Below are positions 24,701 through 32,087 of a stretch of 32,311 bases of DNA, one piece after another (position 1 is the first letter of the stretch; each line of letters opens with the position of its first letter). Origin of the DNA: Burkholderiales bacterium (GTDB lineage: Bacteria; Pseudomonadota; Gammaproteobacteria; Burkholderiales; Burkholderiaceae_B); assembly GCA_027484315.1 (NCBI GenBank), contig JAIXTE010000118.1, positions 1 to 32,311 on the forward strand, written 5' to 3'. Below the pieces are notes generated by a model, which did no database searches, was not told where the DNA came from, and saw only the letters and a list, made by a program, of their open reading frames with translations. The translations under genes were made by a program, and so were the position numbers.

Positions 24701-25978
24701 ATGGCCAAGAGCATACTGGTTATATCCCACGCACATCCTGACTTTTCTAAAGGCGGGGGCGAGGTAGCTGCTTACAATGCCTACCTTGGATTCAAGGAAA
24801 TGTTTCCCTCCGCAGATGTTCGTTTTTTAGCAGCGGTCAACTATGGCGTAATGCCAGGTAAAATTGTTAACTATAAAGACTCTGAGTATTTATTGGGTGC
24901 CTGTGTTGAAGACAATCGTTTTTTTAGAAATTTAAATGCAGATCAAATACGGCAGTCGCTTGAAGAGTTGGTTGAAGATTTTAAGCCGGAAGTTGTAAAT
25001 TTTCATCATTATTATAATATTGGAATTGATGCTATCGCCATTTTGCGCCGATTTTTGCCTCAGTCAAAATTTATATTAACATTGCATGAATTTCTCGCGA
25101 TTTGTATGAATGACGGGCAAATGATTAAACGTAATAGTAAGTCTCTTTGCAGTAATTCAAACGAGTTTCTTTGCGGGAAATGTTTCCCGGAGCAGGATCT
25201 TAGTTTCTTTGCGAAACGTAAAAATTCGTTGTTATCCGCCTTTTCTCTTTTCGATAAGTTTATCAGTCCGTCTGAATTTTTACGTCAGCGTTATATTGAC
25301 TGGGGTATACCAGAGAAAAGTATATGTGTAATTGAGAATGGTCAGTTAGTGGAAAATATATTTGATGAAGAGGTGATTAATCTTGATGTGTTCAAGAATT
25401 TTGATTTTGATGTCAAAGTAAGTCAGCTAAAAAGGCCTCCAAATATATTCGGTTATTTTGGCCAAATTAATCCTTATAAAGGCTTGGATGTTGTTTTGAT
25501 GGCTCTTCAGCAGTTGATCAGGTCGGGTGTGCCTGATCTTGTGTTGGAAGTAAATGGAGCTAATCTGGATAATCAACGTGGAGAGTTCAAGGATAAAATC
25601 CAAGCCCTTGCCAATCCATTGCTTGAAGCCGGTGTGTTGAGGTGGAATGGTCCTTATGAGCGAAATGAGCTATCAGTGCGAATGCAGCGTATAGACTGGG
25701 TTTTGATGCCGTCTGTATGGTGGGAAAATTCACCCATGATTATTCAGGAATCTTTTTTGCATGGAAAACCTGTAATTTGTTCCAATATAGGAGGAATGAA
25801 GGAAAAGGTTATTCACGCAAAAACGGGTATACATGTGAGCGCGGGTTCTGTTACAGAGTGGGCGGAAATATTGGTCAAGGCCTCCCAATCACGTGAAGCC
25901 CATGAGTATCTTGTTAAAAATCTGCCAGCACCTTCAAGTTGTATTGATATGGCCCGGGCATACTATGAAAATGTATGA
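24701..25978 (+). CDS. GT4 family glycosyltransferase, second paralogue
   Basis: A 425-aa GT-B enzyme closely similar to the protein at 21734. It has the same K-G-G-G-E-V-A-A-Y loop (17-25), F-H-H-Y-Y at 101-105 and LTLHEFLAICMNDGQM. PSEFLRQRYIDWG is identical in both apart from a preceding S or A, and the donor domain has GYFGQINPYKGLDVVL and WWENSPMIIQESF. Cysteines C135, C150, C158 and C161 match those of the first copy with the same C-x7-C-x2-C spacing. It is markedly AT-rich (17 G+C in the 60 bases from 25321), unlike its paralogue, so it was either acquired separately or has drifted. GGAG lies 9 nt before the ATG, and the gap to the previous gene is 5 bp. Confidence 0.87.
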   Translation: MAKSILVISHAHPDFSKGGGEVAAYNAYLGFKEMFPSADVRFLAAVNYGVMPGKIVNYKDSEYLLGACVEDNRFFRNLNADQIRQSLEELVEDFKPEVVNFHHYYNIGIDAIAILRRFLPQSKFILTLHEFLAICMNDGQMIKRNSKSLCSNSNEFLCGKCFPEQDLSFFAKRKNSLLSAFSLFDKFISPSEFLRQRYIDWGIPEKSICVIENGQLVENIFDEEVINLDVFKNFDFDVKVSQLKRPPNIFGYFGQINPYKGLDVVLMALQQLIRSGVPDLVLEVNGANLDNQRGEFKDKIQALANPLLEAGVLRWNGPYERNELSVRMQRIDWVLMPSVWWENSPMIIQESFLHGKPVICSNIGGMKEKVIHAKTGIHVSAGSVTEWAEILVKASQSREAHEYLVKNLPAPSSCIDMARAYYENV

Positions 25979-26029
25979 ACTCTCAGTCGTTTACATACGA
26001 TATTTGTTTTATTAAAAAAATTAACTACT

Positions 26030-27097
26030 ATGAAAACAATAGTCGAGATATCAACAAAATGGGCTTTTGGCGCGGTGCCTATTTTGCAAGTAAAAGTCAT
26101 AGAGGGTGGGGGATTTATTGAAAGTCTCACCATTGAAGCCAACGGGCTTAAGGCGATCGTTATTACAGGCGGCGATCTAAATAACTCGACTGTCGGTGTT
26201 GCCGACCTTGTTAGTTTAAATATTCGAACCCTTGAAATCAAACCGGCCCTTGCTGATGGTGCGGAATTTGAGTTGAGAGGTGATCTTGCTCGCGTATTGA
26301 CAATTAATGACGAGCGTACTTTTTCTCGAGTCCTGCAAGTTCCAACCTCACGGGTGAAAGAACGTCTTGCTTTGTTTTTGGGATCTTTGGTTAATCTCGA
26401 TAAATTTGCAGATACCGAAACCGAGTTCGCATGTCGAACCATATTGATACATCGCATGTTGGAAGAGCCTGCATTGGTCAACCACTTCGACGCCAACAAA
26501 CAATTGGATGTGTTTTTGGCCTCTTGTGCAGAGTTGCTGGCCAATTATCCGATGTCCGTCTTAGATACCGCTATTTGGTCAACAGTGCGCTGGTGTTGCT
26601 CGCTTTCCATGGTTGTCGGCTATCTACAGCTTGCCCGTGAAAACTATGAAGGCGCATATGCCTGTTTTAAATACTCCGCTTCATGTTTGCCCCATGTTAG
26701 TCGTTCCAAGGTCAGTGCCCTCAATGTGATTCAGGCGAGTTTTTTCTCCGGGCTGATTGGCGCTTACCTGCACAAGGGAGCAGAGACTGAATACTGGCTT
26801 AAACAGGCTGTTCTGGGACTTCAATCTGTTGTTGCCAGCCAAAGCTTGATGGACAACGTGTGGGTTGTTGGCGACTTGATCAATGTGGCCCAAGTGTCTA
26901 GACAATCCTACATCGCTTTGGGTTTGTTGGGTTTTGTGTCCAATAGTTCGGAGGTAACGCGGATAGATGCTGCTGCAAAGGTATCCATTGGTGTAGTTGA
27001 GGGCCCTATGCTTAACTTGGTTCGCGCTGGTCGCATGCCACAGTTTATTTCTTTCATCCGTCAACTAAACGGAGAGGCCGCAAATGCGACTCAGTAA
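26030..27097 (+). CDS. Uncharacterised two-part protein (beta N-terminal, helical C-terminal)
   Basis: A 355-aa protein, family not recognised. Residues 1-100 alternate in a beta-sandwich-like way (VEISTKWAF, ILQVKVIEG, SLTIEANG, KAIVITGG, NIRTLEIKPAL). Residues about 110-350 are helical and TPR-like (YLQLARENYEGAYACFKYSASCL, FFSGLIGAYLHKGAETEYWLKQAVLGL). There is no signal peptide, and the hydrophobic runs are too short for clear membrane helices. No Shine-Dalgarno is visible in the AT-rich 51-bp gap upstream, so expression may be low or may need another start. Architecture and size resemble the proteins at 28417 and 29400. It overlaps the HAD gene by 14 bp. Confidence 0.6.
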   Translation: MKTIVEISTKWAFGAVPILQVKVIEGGGFIESLTIEANGLKAIVITGGDLNNSTVGVADLVSLNIRTLEIKPALADGAEFELRGDLARVLTINDERTFSRVLQVPTSRVKERLALFLGSLVNLDKFADTETEFACRTILIHRMLEEPALVNHFDANKQLDVFLASCAELLANYPMSVLDTAIWSTVRWCCSLSMVVGYLQLARENYEGAYACFKYSASCLPHVSRSKVSALNVIQASFFSGLIGAYLHKGAETEYWLKQAVLGLQSVVASQSLMDNVWVVGDLINVAQVSRQSYIALGLLGFVSNSSEVTRIDAAAKVSIGVVEGPMLNLVRAGRMPQFISFIRQLNGEAANATQ

Positions 27098-27734
27098 ATA
27101 TTCCACGATTGTATTCGACTGCGATGGCGTACTGATTGATGCCAATGAACCCAAGGTAAAGGCTTTTGTGCAGGCCATGCCTGAAGGTGTAGAAGAATCT
27201 CAAAGAACACTGTTTGCCCAGACCATGTCCCGAAATTTTGGGAAGTCACGGCAGTGGTTGCTCGACACCTTCGCCGAAATATGTCCAGGCCATGCCAGTG
27301 CAGAAAATATTGCAGCGCTTTTGGCTCGTTACTCCAGTCTTGTTTCCAAAGGCTACCTGGAGTGGTCAATTACAGAGGGTTGCGAAGAGTTTCTTGCTTC
27401 TGCCGCGAATAAACAGGAATTGCACGTGGCCTCCGGATCCAACCAAGACGAACTTAGGCGTGTATTTGAACAACGTGGTTTAAGCAAATATTTCAAAAGC
27501 ATATTGGGCGGGCCTACTCCCAAACATGAAAACTTGAAGAGCATTCTTGAAAATGCCCCTGCGCCAGCATTGTTTGTCGGCGATTCAATGATCGATTACG
27601 AATCAGCCCAAAAGTCGGGTGGATTTGATTTTGTATTTTATCTTCCGTATTCCATTGACCGTGAAAATGTGACACGCTTTGCGCAACATAACAATATTCC
27701 CATGATTAATTCTTTTAGTGAGTTGCAGCAATGA
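27084..27734 (+). CDS. HAD superfamily phosphatase
   Basis: A 216-aa HAD hydrolase with a helical cap (subfamily I). Motif I is F-D-C-D-G-V-L-I-D at 11-19, with nucleophile D12 and acid D14. Motif II is the serine of V-A-S-G-S-N near residue 115, motif III a lysine in P-T-P-K near 152, and motif IV V-G-D-S-M-I-D near 169. Members remove phosphate from small sugars or sugar acids. Placed directly before a CMP-sugar synthetase (4-bp overlap), the likely substrate is the phosphorylated precursor of the sugar acid that is then activated with CTP, as NeuC/KdsC-type steps are in sialic acid or KDO pathways. Substrate identity is inference. Confidence 0.86.
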   Translation: MRLSKYSTIVFDCDGVLIDANEPKVKAFVQAMPEGVEESQRTLFAQTMSRNFGKSRQWLLDTFAEICPGHASAENIAALLARYSSLVSKGYLEWSITEGCEEFLASAANKQELHVASGSNQDELRRVFEQRGLSKYFKSILGGPTPKHENLKSILENAPAPALFVGDSMIDYESAQKSGGFDFVFYLPYSIDRENVTRFAQHNNIPMINSFSELQQ

Positions 27735-28414
27735 TTACTGCATTTCTACCTTGCCGTGCTGGCAGCAAACGGGTGCCCAATAAAAATACCAAGCCTTTTG
27801 GCAGGTTTGCTGGCGGGTTGCTTGAACTCAAGCTCCAGCATTTGGTGGATACGCCTTCCATTGATCGAATTTTTGTCTCAAGCAACGACGAAAAAGTACT
27901 CGATTTCTCTACATGTTTCGCAAAAACTTCCGACAAGGAATTTGAGATTGTTTGCAGACCTGATGAGTTGTCCGTCGACGATTGCCTGGATGCATTGATT
28001 GGCTATGTAGGGCAACAGATTCAACACGGGGATGTATTGTGGACACATGTCACATCGCCTTTGTTTGATGCCAACTGCTATGAAGAGTTTGTGAAAAGTT
28101 ATCAAGAAGCAGTGATTGCAGAAAAGTGCGACAGCTCCTTGACTGTCGATGAGCATCAAACATTTGTTTATCGGTTTGGAAAAGTGGACTCTCATGACCC
28201 TGCAGTAAAAAAATGGCCGCGTACACAAGACTTGCCGCCATATTTCCTTGTTAACAGTGCGGCTTTCATCATCCCTGCCGACTTGATGAGATCTACCAAA
28301 GACAGAGTTGGTCACAAGCCTCATTTGTACGTAACCCCACAGTTAAAGGGATACGACGTGGATATTCAATCGCAGTTTGATGTGGCCGAAACACTGGTTG
28401 CGGCAGGTTTCTGA
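27731..28414 (+). CDS. CMP-sugar-acid cytidylyltransferase (NeuA/KdsB-like)
   Basis: A 227-aa GT-A-fold nucleotidyltransferase that would attach CMP from CTP to a 2-keto sugar acid. Visible marks are the CTP loop L-P-C-R-A-G-S-K-R-V-P-N-K-N at 6-19, C-R-P-D-E-L-S-V-D-D near 75, and T-S-P-L near 107. S-A-A-F-I-I-P comes near 176 and the metal region D-V-D-I-Q-S-Q-F-D near 208. The overall pattern is closer to acylneuraminate cytidylyltransferases than to KdsB. No N-acetylneuraminate synthase gene is present in the window, but a DRE-TIM aldolase follows in the same operon. It may therefore activate a sugar acid other than sialic acid. Confidence 0.85.
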   Translation: MITAFLPCRAGSKRVPNKNTKPFGRFAGGLLELKLQHLVDTPSIDRIFVSSNDEKVLDFSTCFAKTSDKEFEIVCRPDELSVDDCLDALIGYVGQQIQHGDVLWTHVTSPLFDANCYEEFVKSYQEAVIAEKCDSSLTVDEHQTFVYRFGKVDSHDPAVKKWPRTQDLPPYFLVNSAAFIIPADLMRSTKDRVGHKPHLYVTPQLKGYDVDIQSQFDVAETLVAAGF

Positions 28415-28416
28415 TC

Positions 28417-29400
28417 ATGAAAATAGATTTGGATTTTGACAATTACAGTCTGCTTTTAACTGTGAATCACACAGAAGACCCGGTTGTTGGTCTTCGACTG
28501 AAGATAGACGAGAGCCTGCTGGATTTTGAGAAGCTCGACAAAGAGACCGAAACCGTTTTCAAGCTTGAGCTGAATCACCTGCTCAAGTTCAACAGTTTTG
28601 CCAATGCAAGGCTCGAATATGACTATTCGTCGGGTTCGAACGGTGATCTTGCATTGTCGGATGCTGATATTTCCCTTGATGAGCTACTTATCAAGGGTCT
28701 TGATGATTTCTGGAAGCGGGTCAACAGCCCTGCCCGTGTTATCAAAAATCAATTTGTTCTTCGCCATTGTTGCAAACGTTCTGTTGCACAATTTCCAAAT
28801 GACTTCAATGTATTGGGCGCATCGCTCTGTGCCTTGGGTTATCGCATTCTGGATCTTGAGGACCCAGCAGACCAGGATGTTGAGTGGTTTGAACAACACA
28901 CGGAAAAGTTGTTTAACTGGATTGCCCCGATTGATGCAGGGGACGAAGCCCGATGGGTGTCTTCTGTGGCCATATTGAACGCATACAAGGAATTGAATCG
29001 GGGAAGAAATGAATGCGTTCAGCCTTTTCTGGACAAATGTCTTCATTACCGGAACATGGTCAAATACAGGCCAATGATCCAGATCAACATTGCACGCGCT
29101 TTTTTTCTGCTTGCCGATATCAAGGTCAAAGAAGGTTTGTATGAAGAAGCTATTGTTTTGTTCAGTCAGGTGGATCGAGTCGCCATTGAAGGTGTGGTTT
29201 TTTCCGACCTCAGTTCACCTGTGGCGGGACGGCACAAATTCAGCGAGTTCATTGCCTGCATGAGAGCTGTAAAAGAATCGAGAGTGGCGATTCGTGGGTT
29301 GGAGAAACTGATTGAACAGAACCAAAAGGCATCTTCCATTTACAATATTGGAGCCCTTTCCGGTTATGTCAATACGCTTTATAAAAGGGGGAAAATCTGA
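28417..29400 (+). CDS. Uncharacterised two-part protein (beta N-terminal, helical C-terminal)
   Basis: A 327-aa protein, family not recognised. The N-terminal 85 residues are short strands with many acidic residues (KIDLDFDNYSLLLTVN, VVGLRLKIDES, FKLELNHLL). The rest is helical, with TPR-like segments such as FFLLADIKVKEGLYEEAIVLFSQV and a C-terminal SSIYNIGALSGYVNTLYKRGK. It has no catalytic motif, signal or membrane helix. It starts 2 bp after the cytidylyltransferase and shares its last base with the start of the next gene, so the whole block is translationally coupled. It is one of three proteins of similar size and layout in this block. Confidence 0.6.
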   Translation: MKIDLDFDNYSLLLTVNHTEDPVVGLRLKIDESLLDFEKLDKETETVFKLELNHLLKFNSFANARLEYDYSSGSNGDLALSDADISLDELLIKGLDDFWKRVNSPARVIKNQFVLRHCCKRSVAQFPNDFNVLGASLCALGYRILDLEDPADQDVEWFEQHTEKLFNWIAPIDAGDEARWVSSVAILNAYKELNRGRNECVQPFLDKCLHYRNMVKYRPMIQINIARAFFLLADIKVKEGLYEEAIVLFSQVDRVAIEGVVFSDLSSPVAGRHKFSEFIACMRAVKESRVAIRGLEKLIEQNQKASSIYNIGALSGYVNTLYKRGKI

Positions 29401-30431
29401 TGAGTCAGGCTACCATTACATCCCTGGCCTTTGATGGTGATCGCTACATTGTTAACGGGTGGTGTTATGACAAGAAACAGCAAGCTCTAGCAGATGGTTT
29501 TGCACTGAAGTACGGTGAGAAAGCGGATGCACTTAAATTTGAGCGCAGTGAACGCCTTGATCTAGCTGAAAAGATGGGGGATTCAGCACGCATGGCAGGC
29601 TTCCGTCTTCAATTAACTGCTGCGCAGGCTGCTGCGGTGTTCTTGGGCAAAAGCGTCAAGTTGGTAAACACCATCGGTAAAGAGGAATATCTTGCAAGAT
29701 ACTCAGTGCCCGGGATCAAGTTCGATGATGTCAAATCTGAATTAAACCAGATGGTGCGCGAGACGGATGTCTTGTTGAACAACGTTGTCAGACGAGATCT
29801 TTTGTTTTCAGTATGCAATTTGATGCTGGTTGACTACAATCCTGGCGATAAAAAAACCACGATGGATTTACTTACCGGCGCTGCGCTTCTGCTTGGATTG
29901 CGTTACGAAAAGTTGTCGAACACGTCTGTTCTTTATCTGTTTTGTTTGGAAAATTTGCCAAAATATTTGCAATTAAAACCGGCTAACGTAGGTGTTCGGG
30001 AATATGCATTATTATTAAACACAGCTCTTACCCTGAATGTTGACGGTGCTTTTGATGTTTCTAAAAAACTCTTGACCTCAACAATAAAGTCTTCGAATGT
30101 ATTGGATAACTGGCTTTTTTTAGTTGTATTTTTGCACATTAATGTTTTAATTTTTTCCGGGAAGCTAGAGGAAAATATTCAGGGGCAGTTTAAAAGCTGT
30201 TTTGGCCAATTGAAAAAAGTTGCTCACAATATTCCGTCATTTTCTGATCAGGAAGTTGATGATTACAGTGCCAGTTGCCAAATGGCCTATGCAACCTATT
30301 TGATATTCCATGTAAATGCAGGTAGTTTGGATTTAAGTGTGCTTGTAAATGATTTTTCAGGCCTTGAAAGACGGGTATATCTAGCATCTAAGGGTTGCTG
30401 TGTTATCGGTACAATCAGGTCAAGGTTTTAA
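29400..30431 (+). CDS. GW-domain protein with helical C-terminal region
   Basis: A 343-aa protein. Residues about 1-100 form a GW domain: V-N-G-W-C-Y-D at 18-24, E-R-L-D-L-A-E-K-M-G at 51-60 and M-A-G-F-R-L at 65-70. Residues about 110-343 are helical and unrecognised (LYLFCLENLPKYLQL, VREYALLLNTALTLNV, NWLFLVVFLHINVLIFSG). The last named helix is hydrophobic enough to touch a membrane but is followed by charged residues. The ATG overlaps the upstream TGA by one base, and a GGGGG run lies 9 nt upstream. The GC content falls in its 3' half. Its probable role is binding or presenting the glycan to the transferases (inference). Confidence 0.62.
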   Translation: MSQATITSLAFDGDRYIVNGWCYDKKQQALADGFALKYGEKADALKFERSERLDLAEKMGDSARMAGFRLQLTAAQAAAVFLGKSVKLVNTIGKEEYLARYSVPGIKFDDVKSELNQMVRETDVLLNNVVRRDLLFSVCNLMLVDYNPGDKKTTMDLLTGAALLLGLRYEKLSNTSVLYLFCLENLPKYLQLKPANVGVREYALLLNTALTLNVDGAFDVSKKLLTSTIKSSNVLDNWLFLVVFLHINVLIFSGKLEENIQGQFKSCFGQLKKVAHNIPSFSDQEVDDYSASCQMAYATYLIFHVNAGSLDLSVLVNDFSGLERRVYLASKGCCVIGTIRSRF

Positions 30432-30451
30432 CAATTTAAGTTGGGGGTTAT

Positions 30452-31993
30452 ATGGCTTTAGTTTTGGATTGCACATTCCGTGATGGCGGGTATTATACTA
30501 ATTGGGATTTTGAAGAAAATCTTGTTTCGCAATACTTTCAGGCAATTTCCCGTGCAGCTGTCGATACGCTGGAAATTGGCTATGTAGGAAATGCTTCTGG
30601 AGAGTATTTGGGTAAGTTTTATTACCTGACCCCAGAAGATTGCACTTTTTACAAAAGCCAGATTCGGGCTGAGCAGAAAATATGCGTCATGATTAACTTG
30701 AAGGAATTCAAGCCTTCTGAAATTGCAGAGCGTTTCAAGCCGTACGTGGGGAAGGTGGATATCGTTCGCATGGCGGTTCCCCCTTCACAGGTCAAGGAAG
30801 CCAATGAAATTGCAGTTGAGCTGCAAAAATTCGGTTTCCAAGTGGGCTTGAACCTAATGTATCTGTCAACTTACTTCAACAAAGTTGAGTCTGTTATTGC
30901 AGATATTGATCAGTCTCTTTACTACTGTGTAAGCTTGGTAGACAGTTATGGCGGCTGTTTCCCGCAACAGGTTAAAACGGCTGTGGCGCAGGCCAAAGAA
31001 TTCTTGTCTGTGCCGGTTGGCTTTCATGGCCACAACAACGTTGAGTTGGCATTTGCCAATGCGCTGGCTTCCATGGAAGCGGGTGTGGATTACTTAGACA
31101 GCACGATTACCGGGATGGGCCGCGGTGCTGGAAACCTTAAAACCGAAATGATCGTAAGTTATCTGGAGGCGGTTGGCAAAGGCGGTGCTTCGGACCTTTC
31201 CGCTTTGGGGGCATTAGTAGAGCGTTTTGAAGCAATGCAGAAGGTATTTGGCTGGGGTTCGAATTTGCCATATATTATTTCAGGACTAAACAGTTTGCCC
31301 CAAAAAGATGTAATGGACTGGTTGGGCAAAGCCCGCTATTCCACATCAGCCATTGTTGCCGCGCTTCGCAGTGCATCCTCTGAACAGTTTGTTGATCAAA
31401 CCGTTTACCCTTCATTACCATCCAATCGAGATGACAAACCAGTGCTAATTGTGGGTGGTGGACAAAGTGTTTTGCAGCACTTAAGTGCTATTAAGCTTTT
31501 TATAGCTAAATCAGATGCCACCGTTCTTCATTCAAGTTTAAAAAACCTCGCAGTATTGGGAGAAGGGAGCAGTTTGAGTTTAGTCTGTCTCCCAGGCCAT
31601 GAGGTCGAAAAAGCTCCTGATGTTATCGGAAAAAATACTGCCTTTATTGTGCAGGCGGCGCCAAGGTTCAAAGGTACGCTGCCAGTTGAACTCAAAGAAC
31701 GTGTTTATCAGACAATATTGTTTAATCAAGGAGCTGATAAGAAGTTGGGTCCTGTTTCTGACGCAGGACCGCTCGCTCTAGCATTGTCGGCTGCAAGAGA
31801 TATTAATTCTAAGTCCATTTATCTGGTTGGTTTCGATGGCTATTCGAATGCCACTCGATCCCAGCAAGAGCTTGCTACCGAGACTCAAACCTTGTTAGAT
31901 GCCTATCAATTGTCTGGTAAGGTATTAAAGTTGGTTTCATTAACTCCAACTTCATATAGCTTATCTACAGACTCAGTATACCGTCTTATTTGA
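30452..31993 (+). CDS. DRE-TIM (HMGL-like) aldolase fused to a DUF115/Rossmann-like domain
   Basis: A 513-aa protein. Residues 1 to about 310 are an HMG-CoA-lyase/homocitrate-synthase-type TIM barrel. The N-terminal D-C-T-F-R-D-G-G-Y lies at 6-14 with the catalytic Arg-Asp pair, then the metal-binding GFHGHNN at about 191-197 and G-M-G-R-G-A-G-N near 222-229. The family makes or cleaves C-C bonds at 2-oxo acids with a divalent metal. Residues about 330-513 form a second domain beginning V-L-I-V-G-G-G-Q-S-V. It later has G-P-V-S-D-A-G-P-L-A-L-A-L-S-A-A and S-I-Y-L-V-G-F-D-G-Y, a pattern like the nucleotide-binding part of DUF115/MptE-like proteins. With the HAD and cytidylyltransferase genes it suggests synthesis of a CMP-activated 2-oxo sugar acid. 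Confidence 0.8.
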   Translation: MALVLDCTFRDGGYYTNWDFEENLVSQYFQAISRAAVDTLEIGYVGNASGEYLGKFYYLTPEDCTFYKSQIRAEQKICVMINLKEFKPSEIAERFKPYVGKVDIVRMAVPPSQVKEANEIAVELQKFGFQVGLNLMYLSTYFNKVESVIADIDQSLYYCVSLVDSYGGCFPQQVKTAVAQAKEFLSVPVGFHGHNNVELAFANALASMEAGVDYLDSTITGMGRGAGNLKTEMIVSYLEAVGKGGASDLSALGALVERFEAMQKVFGWGSNLPYIISGLNSLPQKDVMDWLGKARYSTSAIVAALRSASSEQFVDQTVYPSLPSNRDDKPVLIVGGGQSVLQHLSAIKLFIAKSDATVLHSSLKNLAVLGEGSSLSLVCLPGHEVEKAPDVIGKNTAFIVQAAPRFKGTLPVELKERVYQTILFNQGADKKLGPVSDAGPLALALSAARDINSKSIYLVGFDGYSNATRSQQELATETQTLLDAYQLSGKVLKLVSLTPTSYSLSTDSVYRLI

Positions 31994-32087
31994 AAGGTTT
32001 TGTTGGCAAGTTATCGTGCCCATTTATGATGATGAGTTTGAAATTATAGGCAGGTAAAATTTTCAATTGTATTCAGATGAATTAATT

